From assembly GCF_026151205.1 (NCBI RefSeq), contig NC_087078.1, positions 15,765,118-15,829,117 on the forward strand: DNA of 64,000 bases, given 5' to 3'. A model generated the notes under the pieces. It was given only the letters and a program-made list of their open reading frames with translations. It did no database searches and was not told the DNA's origin. Below are positions 1-14,100 of the stretch, one piece after another. This stretch comes from Bolinopsis microptera (taxonomy: Eukaryota; Ctenophora; Tentaculata; Lobata; Bolinopsidae). A program made the translations under genes and the position numbers. The number at the start of each line of letters is the position of its first letter. Position 1 is the stretch's first letter.

Positions 1-861
1 AAATTTTAATCATCTCATATCTCCTCTGACTTACCATGTAAGGCAACAAATCCTTCGTTATTGATAAATTCGCAGTTAAACATGTTTAGTTGATGTCTGT
101 TGCAAATTCGCAGTTACACAATGAGTTGAACAATGAGTAATCATAACACTATTTTAACAGTGTAGTATGGTACTTTTAGTAATAAACATCATCAGTACTA
201 ATTATGTAAAGGAATTCAGGTTTGCACAAATTTTAAAGAAAAATACAGAGCCTGAGAAATGCAAGGAATAGCCCTCCGTTATTGACATCTCTTATTAGGC
301 AATTAACGGATAACAGCATTCCAGCAGCCCACTGAACCTCACAACCTTTCTTTTTATAATGTCTTTGAGCTTCTCTATACTACAGAGGTACTGTTCACTG
401 CTAAATAGAAATATAAATACAATAAAACTTTAACCCTGTTTTACCATACTATTTGGGATAAAGAAGAGTTGTGGGATAATAAATCTGACATTTGCTACAT
501 TTCCTTATTCAGTTATTCAGTTTCGATCGAATTCAATCGGGGATCACCCGAGTGTGCATCATATCAATTATCCCTGGCCAGTGGGCCTATTATTCTTTCT
601 AACAGTATTCGGGCCCCTTCAGACTGTTCTTCAGTAGATGTATGTGACTTCACTGACTTGATACGCTGCCAAGGAATCAACACGGTAACTGTAGTGCAAC
701 AAACTGATGACATTTCTTAGACACATACCGATTACCGGGACGTGGAGAGTCAAATCTGGGCGGTGCGTTTGCCGGCTACATATGTATGTACTCGTTTTAA
801 GAAAACCTTTCAGTGGTTTACTCCCATCAAGTCAGAATCATTTACACAAACTTCGCCTTGA

Positions 862-1117
862 ATTTTTATGTCTTCGGCAAGTTGTACGTTGAGTAAGTAT
901 TCAAAATAAAAAAGTGTATGTAAAGAGACAAAATAATTGCAGTGAACAGAACTTTCCTTAAAGCTTTGATCGAAGAATTTTTCAATTTGTCATGATATGG
1001 CCTAGTGACCAGAATATCCTACTTCCCCATCACATACACTTATTTATTTTGGAAAGGTACTTACTCATTACTCAACGTACAACTTGCACTTTGCAGTTGC
1101 TGAAGACATAGAAATTC
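862..1117. repeat. foldback element (imperfect inverted repeat)
   Basis: The left arm (about 862-921) contains TATGTCTTCGGCAAGTTG then TACGTTGAGTAAGTA. Its reverse complement recurs at about 1027-1117 with small indels. The two arms of 60-90 bp enclose about 100 bp. This is the structure of a non-autonomous MITE-like element; no transposase frame is present. Confidence 0.6.
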
Positions 1118-4100
1118 TTCATCTATTTTTGTTTGGGGCTGTGTCTTGGGGAGTTTCAAGTTATGACTTTTCAGTTATTGCAATTTTAAGTCTTTAAGAG
1201 GCGGCGGGGTATATTTTAAGTTTTCAAATTGAATAATTACTCTCTGGTTGCGACCAATGACCATTTAGGGTGTTTTAACGCCACTTCACAACATATTTTT
1301 ACCAAAATTCTTCATTTTCTAACCCACATCAAATTGTAGGGATGATAAGTTCGCGTGATCTCATCAACTGGCCCTTTTTCAATACATTTTAAGAGTTTTA
1401 ACACTTAGAAGACACGTACTTTTTCTACAACGAGTATTAAAAACTCACTGGAAAGTTCTAAAACCAAATATTTGCACCGCGAAAGTAATGTAGTATCTCA
1501 CAAGGAACCTTGTTGATAACTAGATCAGTAAGTAGTAAGTACTGGTACCCACGTGGTACGGTGTTATCCCACGCATGTGTTGTTGACGCAACTCTGTTGT
1601 GATCTCATGAGAATACACAAATATTTGTCGACACTCTGTACTTGCAATATTAATGTAGGTACTTGCTTTAATACAATAAAACTTTATTTTATCATCCACC
1701 TTAAAATTCGGGGATTTTTTCTCTTGAAAATTAGGTAGAAATCAGAAGGTTGCATATACACTATACAGTAGTTGTAACGATGATGAGAACGCACACTAAA
1801 TGTTCAGTGCGTATTACATTTTATTCGGCTGTGTCTTCGGTTGTGATGGATATTTCTGATGCGATAAAAACTGACTTTGTATCAAATAATACTATTAGCT
1901 TCCTCCCTATGACAACAGGCTTCCTCCCTGTGACAGCGGACGTTAACGGGCTACTCACTTTTATACAATGAAACTTTAAATTATCATTACCTTATTAGAT
2001 CCTCTATTTGTTATTGTTTCTAACAACTGTAAACGCGAAAAAATACTGAATTATAGCTGTTAAAAGCTTCGTCAGGATCTGGTCAGCGCATGATACAATA
2101 TTAAACATCAAATAATCCCATCCATTTATCACTGCCTTAAAGAATCATATCATTAAAAAAGAAATTTATTAAATTGTCTAAACTAAGACCCATAAATTTG
2201 AAATCAGACTCGTTATTGTGTCGAGAATAAAGTAAAATTTGTCGGCACACTGCCCTTGCATTAAAATTAAAGCTGCTAACAAATGTGGACGAGCACGGCT
2301 TTGCTGTGTTAACCCCCCTACCCCAAGCTGTCATATAATTAGTAAACGAGTAATTTGTTGAAATTAATGCAAATAATTAATACAGATGCACACATACATG
2401 CGGAGTAAAAATTTCAAATTTCAAAACTTTTCTGTAAAATTGATATTTATCCACCCGGTTCCAATCTGGCAAACTGGAAATCAAATCAATATCCAATCGT
2501 TTCCGGTCCAGCAGCCAAATCCCTAAACCGTTACTCGGTTCCTAGTCGTTTGTGATTATCGTATCAAAATATGTGCTTGTTCAATATAGCGTACTCGACA
2601 ATTTAGATCTATAAAACGGAGTACGAGTTACCGGGGACGCCACGACAGCAACTTTTATCTCTGGATAGTTTCCAATTGTGCTTACTAATGTCTAATACAA
2701 TAGAGTCTGAGGGCAACTAAACACCAACTTGTAATGATAGATTGTTTCAATCAGCTCCCATTAAGATGACATTTACACATAATATATTAGTTGAACAGCT
2801 AAGTGGAGAACAAACGGACGAATACTAATAGACTTCAAGTTCTTAAACGATCATCGCTCGGTCACTTGAGATCGGAATTCCAAAAACTATTAGGAAAAAT
2901 GTTAAATCCTCTGACATTTAGCAGGTGCGGGACCATGTTATTGCCAAATTAAATAGATACGTCATGGCTATTTAACTTACCACATTTTTAAATGATAGAT
3001 ATTATGAAAAAAGGAATAATTTAAAATTTCCGGAAAGATCCGGAAATTTCCTCTTTTAAACACCCGGTTCCGATCACTGACCCAATACCCAATACCACCG
3101 TACAGTACGCGGTTTCTTAGCAGTTGAAAAGACAGAAGAGCAAACCCTTGTCAGTTGGCCTATTTCTAAACGCATAATAATTGATAATAATTGATACCGT
3201 GGATAATATAACAGTGGTAATAAAGTGTAACCAAATTATCACAGTTTTGTGAAAATATTTCCCTTCCATACAGACTACAGGGCATTCTTATTATATCCTT
3301 ATTATATCCTTCATTATGTTTATATTCCGCGCCAACGTTCTTATACAAAATACTTTGTATTATAATAATTAATAATATCATAGTTTTAAAGTTATGCAGG
3401 GATTGACAAAGTCTGCTGTAAAACGCTGCTGTGTCTTTACTTCCCTCTGTTATTGAAGATGTTATAGAGATGTAGAGATGTTATAATATCGGTGGTCAAA
3501 TCGAAATTGATATCTCTTAAACCCCGATAAGATTATTATGGCATATTCAAAAGGTAAATAAACAAGTTTAGATAGCTTGCAAATTCTATCAATGATAGAT
3601 TTTGTGTGATTAATTGTAGACTTTGGGCGATTAATCATAGATTAAGAACACTTTCAAAAAGTGATAAATGATAATCGAAACATGGGTTTCATCCAAACAT
3701 GAGTTTTTTATAAACATAAAAACCTGTAGATCAGTGTCGTAACTTTGCCATGTGGCGCCCCCACATCCAGATAGGCGGCAGGTCGGCAGATAATCTGCGA
3801 GGAAATTTTGATGTTATGTGTTAGCTGAATCATAAACCTGGAACTGTACTCCTTCCATATCGTAACAAATCACCTGATATCACAAACTGAGATCTCTTTC
3901 GCAACCAGCAAGCTAGGGATGAGCAAACGTGCTAACAGTGTACACTCTACAGTAAACAGAGCCCTTCTGAAAAGATGACACAATAATCTGATGAATTGGT
4001 TCCGGTATCCGGACCAGTCGAGCAACACACTATGTTATCAATCAACATGATAACATGTAATCTAGAAATGTGAACATAATATGTAATCAGTGAGCAGTAA

Positions 4101-4160
4101 TGTGAACATAATATGTAATCAGTGAGTAGTAATTCCCATTACTCATCTACTAGGTTATCT

Positions 4161-4178
4161 GGGGGGGGGGGGGGGGGG
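4161..4178. repeat. poly-G tract
   Basis: An uninterrupted run of about 18 G, just after a direct duplication of the motif ATGTGAACATAATATGTAAT (4068-4130). Run length may not be reliable in assembly. Confidence 0.8.
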
Positions 4179-7100
4179 CGTGGCACTTCATCACCTCATT
4201 GATAAATAATATTACTCATTGATACTGCATAACTGCATACTGTACGTGAGCTGGCATTTGGCTTTTATTATTGATTAAATCATCGGAACGCTCCATCCAC
4301 TTGAATGCTATCATTGGCTCTGCTCCAATGTTCATTTTGGCTATCTGACCATGAAGAAGACATTAGAAGACATGAAGACTCCAAATGTAGTGACATCTAG
4401 GATGGGCAAGATAACACGTCCTGACGTCCTGAGACATTATAAAGTTCTTATTTGGGTGGTGCTCATTTTAGCGGTGAACCTGAGGTGAAATAAGAATCTA
4501 CAAATTATGACCTAAGAAACAGACTCACCATTCACTTATTATTTATCGGTCATTGTCATAACAATCGTCAACAAATCATCAGAGATCTAGTACTGCTGCA
4601 GACGACCCTTTGTGTTGACCGATAATAACCTCGTCTCTCACGGTCATATTCATGGTTTATAGAACGGTTTCTGTGGCAACGACCAATCACGTGACCCCAC
4701 ATGATAATTAATATGTCTAATTATGGCAATTTAAATTGTCATCTTGTCCCCTTGTGTATTCTCTACGAGACAGTAGAAGTAGGTGTGTAATTCCATGTTG
4801 AGGGAGAGTCTTGAGGAACAAGTGCTGGTTCTTAATTTCTTTTTCTAGGATAAGTGCAGACCTCGGAGTGAATTATCGGTCACTTTACCTGCATGTGGTG
4901 CAGATCATAGGTTAATTAATAAATAATCAGATTTTGTGGATTGCATTTGATTTAAGGACCTCGTTTAAATCAATCGGTGACATGACAATTTATGTTATCC
5001 CCGTCTTTAATACTTCTGAAAACTCTGGCGTTCGAGTCCAAACCATTTACAGCAATTCATATAAACCATATTATTAGATTATTACATTAACCATCACACC
5101 AAAGACAGAGTCTATCTGCCCTGCACATGAAATACTGTGATCTCCACAAGGATTCATTAAATCATCTCCACGTGAAAGTGCGAAACCTGCACTTTTTAAT
5201 CACTTCATTAGGGAGATTTATTTAAAGATTTTGTGCAAATGTGTGTGATGTTTAAAAACCAGACTAAATTAAAATACCCTACTCAGGCAGTAGAGCTTCT
5301 GGAACTTTTAACATGCTGCGTTAAAGAATGCGCTGAAATATTTGGTCGGTCTTGTAGGGGTTGTGTGATTTGGTGTACAGCGTGCCTTTCAGCGAAAGGA
5401 GCGTGCCTTGCTGCTAAACATTCAAATTACTTCAGAAGCTCCCGAGACAGTGCATGCTTAGCACACTTAGCGAGGCCCTCAGAACGTCACCAAATTCCAA
5501 GACACAATATCCGGACAAATAGTCTGAATATTTGAAGATAATCTAAAAGGACGTTGAGTTTTAAACCTGCCGACGTTTTTAGGTATCTACCTAAAAGCTC
5601 CCGACACAGGGTACTTAGACTGTAGGAGTAGAGTAAATCGAGGTTGCGAGGAATTTTTGCTTCTTTTGAGGGGCCACGCCTCCCGAAAGTTGTTGATTTG
5701 AAAGTATTTGGCCGCACATCACTACAATCTTATCTCAAATTCTGCTGTTATTTTACGGTATAGATCTTCTCAGAATACTTAAGATCCCAAACCCTTTTAA
5801 ATACTGTAACGATTTTAAATATCACCTGGTTTCACGCCCAAAATCTCTGAGACATATTTAACGTCAGTAATGAATAGAAGTCCTAAAGTATCATTATTTA
5901 GTCTTCCACTGTCTGCATATGAGTTTATAAGCGGTTCAAGGTTAAGCTGCATTCAGGTTTTCCGACACTAACTTTAAAACATAGGAGCGACTTATAGTTG
6001 TGTATGTAGACAAAGATAGATTGCGGAAAGTGTCTGCTGTTTTTACTGTTTAATACGTTAATGAGTTATATGTCATAATATTGACGGAATCGGGAGAGTC
6101 TTAATTAACATTTATCGACGGTGGTCAAATGCAACTTATACCTATTTTATTGTATTTATAACATTTAAAATCGTACATCATCTAACTGCCGACAATCTTC
6201 TGGGATTAAATCGCTAGAACTGAAATTTTATTTCCAGTTTTACTCCTTTGTTATGTCCATTTACCATGGCCCTTACATCGCACCTGATTTATTTATATCT
6301 ACGCAAGGATAATGGCTTCGTCGTATTCAGTACTTTTCTATTGCCCTAGTCTATACTCTATCGCTTGAATATAGAAGAGAAAATTGGCATAAGTTAAAGC
6401 TGAATGAAGTTGATTGAGAGAATGAAATCATCTTGTTAATAACGACAAAGAATTTATCTTTTAACACTAGTATAGGTGTACTTTAGATTGTTAAAAAGTG
6501 GTTAAATGTGTCATAATGCATGACTGTTAAAATCTTGCGTCCATTCTCACAGAAAAATTATACTTAATGAAAATATATACGTTAGATTCAATTAATATGA
6601 CAACACTGTCTCCGCTCCAGCGGTTCAAAAGAAGCGGAAACTTTAAAAATCCACCAAATTGTGTCCGCTAAATAAGTTACTGTTAAATAAGGGTGGTTGA
6701 TCAAATCATACCTCAAGCTGAACCACAAAATCACAAAATGGGAGCAGTTCGAATTTTTCAAAATCATCTCAATTGTTCCATAATGATTTGACAAGAGCTG
6801 AATGACGTTAATAACCTTCACTTCACTGAAGTACATAGCTATTTTCCTCTATTAGCAAGCAACTTTCATCTATTATCGCCTCTCATTGTCCTCTTAAGTT
6901 CTTAAGTCACCCTTTGGCGTTTCTATAGCGAATTTGTGGTGTTTTATGGCAAGGATCACAAATGACCTGCTCAACTTCACACTTTTACACGGAATTTATT
7001 TCGGTCTCTGAAGAAGAGTAGTGTTGTAATTGGCCACCACAGAATTGTGAACGCACCACATACTGATATACTGTTAACCTGCTCTAGTGAAGGGTGTGTA

Positions 7101-8157
7101 GAACTGCAAGTCTTTATGGAGGATACTAGGAGTTGCAGAGATCATTACTACGAATGACTTGCTATTTTAGTAGTTTATTTTTATCGCTTTACCACAATGG
7201 ATGCTTGAGTAGGACCATCCTCCCAATTTCAAGTTACCACTAAATGAATTATACGAGACATGAGGAATCAGAAACGCCATCTTAGGGACGTAAGGAGGAT
7301 TAGGATTCCTTGGACTACATTAAATCAATTCCTTCTGTATTATAGAATCATCCAGTTCTTGAAATTGAGTTAGTAAATTGGCTTCTTCTCAATTTGTATC
7401 TGCCTACGTGGTCTTCAAAAGTTGTTGGACTGTGCTAAAAATATGTCACGGAAAAGTTTGCATAGAAATCAGAATGACCTGAATTTGTAGAGCCTAAAAT
7501 AAAGGAGTGCACTACACAAACTAACTTTTCAACATGCCAATCAAGGTTTGCCACTAGTCTGTTCCGTCCTCCCTGACCTTACATACTATGCACGCCTACG
7601 TCTGTGCTCTATGTCTACTTTAATAATGTTATTCAAAGATCAAAGTTGTGCAGCTGCTACTTTTATGAAGTTCTCGAGCTTAAAATTCTGCGGAAAAATA
7701 AACCATACTTTGGATTAAAGGTGTATATATACGTACGTGCATGACTTTAACTAAGTTATTCTACTAAGTTATTCCTGCTAGAATGTTGAATGTTGAATTA
7801 TAAACGGGTTTTTGAGGCTTCTAGACGATGCGATGATCGGTGCAAGTAGTCAACAGCTCCCCTAACTGTAATCACATACAACAGCTCCATAATATTCTGT
7901 CACATATTTTATGTGTACAAGAAATGTATTTGTATGTTTCTCATGTTTGTATATGCGCTGTGAAGGGAGGTGTTTTTATGATTTAAACGAGATGCATGAC
8001 CCCGAAACGATGAAAATATCTGACATTTTTTTACTATTAATAACTTCCTAATAAAAACCCATATCTCATAAAATGCTAAAGTTCTTATGTTCATTGTTCA
8101 TGAGTCGCTTTAGATGGCTTGAACTGAATCTTTGGATTTCTTTTTGGCTATAAAGCG

Positions 8158-11100
8158 ATGTATAAATTTCTAGTTATTATTATTATTGTTATTTTCACGG
8201 CAAATTTGACTGCAAAAATGAGCATTTGTGTTGCGGTACCAAGAAATTTGACCATAAAAATGGCAATACTTTCAGATGGATGTGTGGACAGTAACGCAGC
8301 GCAGAGAAAGGAAGGAGAGACTTGGATTGATGACTGTAAAACTTGCACATGTTATAATGGTACGTCTAGGTAACATACTGGTAACATACTGGTAACATAC
8401 TGGTAACCTGCTGGTAACATACTGGTAACCTGCTTGTAACATACTGGTAACATACTGGTAACCTGCTTGTAACATACTGGTAACATACTGGTAACATACT
8501 GGTAACATACTGGTAACCTGCTGGTAACATACTGGTAACATACTGGTAACCTGCTGGTAACATACTGGTAACATACTGGTAACATACTGGTAACATGCTG
8601 GTAACATGCTGGTAACATAATGGTAACATACTGGTAACATGCTGGTAACATGCTGGTAATATGACTGTAAAACTTGCACAATTGCACATGTTATAATGGT
8701 ACGACTAGGTAATCATTCCACCTTCACACTTTCATTCTTACTTCCCTTATCAGCCCAAATAATTCCGATCCTATGTTCCGTTTGGTCTCGAGAAGAAATG
8801 GTTAGGGCTGGGAAAAGTCCATAAGAACGAAAGAGAACCTTCGGGCCCTCCAAAGTTTGGGCTATTTCATGTCCTGAAATTTGATTGGAACTTTGAAATC
8901 TAATTGATAAGCGCTCATAATATGTTTGATTTAAGTGCCCATATGTATGATGTAATCACCATGCATTGGAGCAAGAAATCCAATTATCCTGACTCGTCTG
9001 CTTACGAAGAATAACAAGAATTGCGCCCGTTGTTTCGTTTTGGCGGACGCTAGATTTCCGTTCACTATATTTATAAATATAAGCTCTAATCAGCTCACTG
9101 CATAATAATAATATACACATAGTACACTATACTACGAGTACGCATGCCACGTACAAATTGGGCTCATTACCTAATACTATACATTAATTAATACACTCAC
9201 GCCGCGCATTTATTGACATGCTAGCTATATACATCATATCTCCGCAAGCAATACTCGCGCGCTGCACTGCGCGCTAGTTGTCATGGTAACTAACGAAAGG
9301 ACGGACGACATATTTAAACCCACCTATCACGACAGGTGGCATGGGACCGCAGGCTAAGACGTTCGAGAAACTACTATGCAATAAACTTGCATATAAACAA
9401 AAACAGAATTACAACGATATTATTAATTATTATCGGTGTAAGTTATCTTTTTTAATTAGAAAAATGATTTTATTATGTATAAGAGGATCTAGAAAAACCT
9501 CAAATAGAACTGTAGAATTATCTAACATGGATGATTTAGAATTTAACTCTTTCGAATCGAAAGTTAATTAATTTTTTCAGTCCCATGGACTGGTTTTTAT
9601 TTTTGACAATGATGATATTCATTATATATAACCTGTAATACTATTCTGTATATATCTAATTTCGTTTTCCAAAAAAAAAAACCTATCTCGTTCTCCAAAA
9701 TCCACGTTTTTCTGCAAAAACGTCCATTCGTAACCTTTCACTATTGTCTTTTTACAAAAGAGTGTGAACGGAAAAAATTTGGCAAATATCCTGAATGATA
9801 ATCCAGCGAAGAGCCGGAAAACAAAAGACTGATAAAACTTGTGTTCGGAAAACTTAGGTCCGAGAAGTAACTTTTCTGCGTTGGTATACGTAAATTATAC
9901 ATATCATGTTTTTCTCTTAATATTAAAACTAAAAATATTGTAATTTTGCTAACCATGGCTCATCCTGGAATGTTTTGTATAACCCGCTACTTCTCTATTG
10001 TTCTCCTCCGCCAAATTCTCACACTTTGCAGTTTTCAGAACCTTCTATGATTTACGTCTCCTCTCATTAAATAAAATTTCAACACCCGGCGACAATATCT
10101 AGTAGTAATCAATATGTTATGTTGAGCGACAACTTGGTGTTAGCATGTTTTATGTGACTTATTATTGTGACATTGTTAGGTAACTCAAAATAGTGGCGAA
10201 AGTGCCCTGTTTGCAGAAAATATTTATTTAACAATAATTTTCACATAAATTACCAACTTTTCCGTCGAATCAATTTGCATTGACAATTGCTTATCATCGG
10301 TACTACTACTATACTACTGATATAGCGACACGTACGGGCATTTAGTTTGACGTTGAATTACTACCATGGCTTCAGGATTTACATCAATCAAAATATGGGC
10401 ATTTTCAATAAATCTTTCTGAACATCTCGAATCTCGATACAGTCCTAAAGACAGTCCACAGTACCTACTATAATTTTAACTTACCAGCATGTTTTTCACC
10501 ACGCACAATTCTCCCTTGAAGTACATACTCAGATGTTTTTAAAACATTCAGTGCAGTCCACACCGCTGCATAACCCACGACACGACTGAGTCAGGGAGCC
10601 CGGACGGACAGCCTCCGAGACTGATCCCTACAAACACCTGGCTTTATGCAGAACACTACCCTATATACACTATATTATAATACATAATTATTACATAACA
10701 GTATTGTAATACATCTTTGTAAGACTTGAAGGAGTGCCCGGAGAGAGCAGCCATATAAGGTAATACTCAGGGGGATACGGTACCCAGACCAGGTAGTCCG
10801 TTACAGTGCTTCCAATGACTTGCTATACAACACGCAGTTTAAGGGTGGTAGTTACACTTGCCGGCTAGGATCGCGTGGAGGAGGAGTGGGGGATATATAC
10901 TGAGGGAGATAGTTGTTGACAACGATGTATGATGTGCCCCGCCCTGATTAGCTGATTTCGGGAGGAGTTATCTGGAGAGAGAGAGGGGTAGCTAGTGGTC
11001 TGTGTGGGGTGATGAGGTAAATGTACTGTGAGGAGATACGGAAGTCTTCTTGGGTGTGGTTGAAAGATTTATATTTGTTGGAAAGATGTAGTTGTTGGAA

Positions 11101-14100
11101 AGGTTTAGTTTAGAACTTAAGCCTTAGGATGTAGTGACTGTACCAGGTACCTGATAAGCGGCATTTTGGTTGTATGTAGTAGAGATGAAACAAATTTGCA
11201 TATCCGATTCAAACATGGTATGAACCTGCAGAAAAAAGTTTATCTTTTCACTTGTGAAGTAAGCTAGAGTACGCTGCCGATTTGCTATTTGGTGACCAGA
11301 TCGCTTTTTTGGATGATGACGGAAATATTATCACACGTCATCAAAAATTTATAAATTAAAATACTAGGTCCAAAATCCCAGTAAAAAAAACTAGACCGGA
11401 TATTAAAATTGATGATAATTTAATAAATTATAAGATTACTTTGAGACAAAAGAGAAGCTTTTATCTAATCATTTATGTTACAATACCTTGAAAAAGCAGC
11501 GTAAATGTTTAAAAAATGGAAATTCATGTTGTAAATGTTGGTTTAAAACTAAATGTAGTAAAACCCCGATTTACCGTACCCGGATTTATCTTATACGTCT
11601 TCCTTTTCCCTCCAAAATTTTGGAAAATTTCTTCATTTTTAATTCGATGACACCTACTACTTTGAAATACAGCTAATAAACACAAAACGTGGGTGATCCC
11701 TAATGTCAAGCAATCTTGTACCTACAATATTTTAAAACTTGAGCTCGTTTTCAGTCTAATAGCCACAAATTTAATAATCTCATTCTATTTGAGCTGCTGA
11801 GTACTGTGTTAAATGAGTAGCTTTGGAAAGTTTTAAAATTAGTCTGGATTTCCTTCAGTTACTCTAGTTATTTTTATGCTACTAATTATTTTGTAGCCCG
11901 GATATATTTTAACATTTAAGTGTCAACTATGTAAAAATCAGCTGAGCGTTATTAAAATTCAGTGAATAAATTTCTTGTTTCACATGGTGGCATAATAAAG
12001 TGAGACCGCTTAGGATGGAATTCCTGGCGTATCAAAATTTCTTAAGACCTATGGGCTTTGGCGTACGTTTGATGGCATGGAATTCACGATGCTAAACACG
12101 AATAATTTTCTTCATGTCAAATAGCTTGACAAAATTCTTTAGCATATTCATAATGTCATACTAAAATGACCAATATTTATTTAGGCACATCAGAGTGTAA
12201 AGCCCACATTTGTCCGCCCCTACAATGCAAAGAAGCAGTGGTCGTTCCTGGGAAATGCTGCCCTATCTGTCCCACAGGTATCCGTTTGCGAATGACATCA
12301 TCTCATCTTATCAGTTACCATTTTATTTGATGAATTATTAAGCACTGATTTCAACATGTCAAGTGAGTATCACGAGAAATGCCCGAAAACACGACGAGCT
12401 GGAACGCGCATTATCATTCTGAACAACCAAAAAGTTCAACAGCGGTTGCAAATATGAGCCGCGCACGCTCCATTTAGCTCGCCACATGTCGAGCTGTTTC
12501 CCGAAACTTCTTGGTCTTAAATTTCATCGTAATGACCTATACTTAGAAACTGTACAATGTACATTAATACAAATTACCTTTGCAGTCATGCAAAACGTTG
12601 TTACTGAGGCGGAACAGAAATACGTGATAGTTATTGTCGCGAAACAAGACCTCCACACAATGATGGAGCGACAGAACAGCTTTCTGAAGCATCTTCAGAA
12701 TGGCAACGAGTTTACCTTCACCCTCAAGCTGCTATTTTCTTCAGACATAAGACTACTCCGAGCAAAGTCTTCATCTAGCAGTAAATTTGCGGGGTAATTT
12801 ATTCATACTAGCTATCTCATTTTTACCTGAGACAGCAAAAAAAAGGGGTGATCAGATTTTTGTCTCACGTCTTGGTTTCTAGTAGATTTATCCATCCAAC
12901 TTCTCTGAGATTTAGAGTATTTTAATTTATAGCATTACAATTCATCTCAACTTCAGGTGTGTAGCCCTGGTGAATGCAGTGTTAAAAAACGAAAAAGGCT
13001 TTGTCCTAGCGAATAAGGTAGTGTCGCAACTGGACCACAAGGAGCTAATGATGGTAGAGCCTGACGTTATTGATATCCTAACATACTCTGGTGAGTCACA
13101 GACTCAGCTTCTTACATTGCAATTTGTTCGATTTGTTTCAGTATTTCAATAACTAAAATATCGAATATAAGTTATTGATTGCATGTTATTAGCATTGTCT
13201 GCCTTTGAATTTGCTTATTATATTTGCGGGCGTTACAGGTTACTAGATATTATATAAAATAGTGTGGGAAGGTGTTTGTTGAGTTAGGTCCCGGACTCGA
13301 GTAAAACAATTTATTTTTATCAGTAATTCAAAAAAGTAATAATAACTGCATTGTAGAACAATTAACCGTACACAATTAGATAAAATATATATTTCATGGT
13401 TTCTTACAAAACAAACGATAAATAAATGCCATGTTAACTACTGATTGAAAATTAAGATAATCAACACTTACGTAATGGTAATATAACGATTAAAATACTC
13501 TATATAATACAGAGTATATAATATAATATGTACTATTCTAAGCTGAGGCGATCATTCCTTCTTCGTCAATATAAAATATAAGATCTTCTGTCCCTAACAT
13601 CTGACGATACATTCTCATAACGTAACAACTCTGCTCCATAACGGTACAAACATAAAACTGCGAATGCAATTATAAAAATAAGTTTTACAATAGTAAAACG
13701 TTTTATAGTCTAACTGAATTTTATTCTTATTTTTATAACTGAACGTGCATTATCTGAACATTATCCTAACACAATCACCAAATAGGAAAAAATCTCTGGT
13801 ATCTCGTAAAATTGATATCTTGAATAACATCATATTCATTCTGCGTCAATCTAAAAAGTTGATCAAATTCAAACACCCTCATACTTTTCAGGATTTTTAG
13901 TCTTATACGTTTCATAAGTTTTATGAACTGCCGCAATCGTTTCATAATAATCAGTAGAAATACTGTTTACGGAGTATAGTTCTAAGGAACTAACATCGTT
14001 GTATGGACTTGTGCAATCTCCCCTAGCGCCCATCTTTACTATCATCAACTCCCCTGATTCGCTCATTATTGAAGTTTGGGCAATTTCTGCGGTCGGCAAG

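Larger units (their letters stand above)
1..8157. other. gene-poor 8 kb, no supportable coding region
   Basis: Open frames here are short (100 residues or fewer), lack recognisable domains and are not flanked by convincing phased splice sites. The stretch is A+T-rich. It holds a foldback element near 862-1117, a direct duplication of about 30 bp at 4068-4130 and a run of about 18 G at 4161-4178. Regulatory DNA or unrecognised 5' exons of the VWC gene that starts at 8158 could lie here but cannot be shown from sequence alone. Confidence 0.6.

Noticed and set aside
5233-5535. 100-codon cysteine-containing plus-strand frame
   Set aside because: No signal peptide, domain or regular cysteine spacing, and an overlapping antisense frame; best explained as chance.
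8369-8659. CRISPR array
   Set aside because: Units are 11 bp with no spacers, in an animal intron; it is a minisatellite. The 16-bp array at 25769-26032 is rejected for the same reason.
8272-8689. Three overlapping minus-strand frames of 107-135 codons with repeats like CYQYVTSMLP
   Set aside because: They are translations of the 11-bp minisatellite in all three frames; an 11-base unit without stops reads open automatically.
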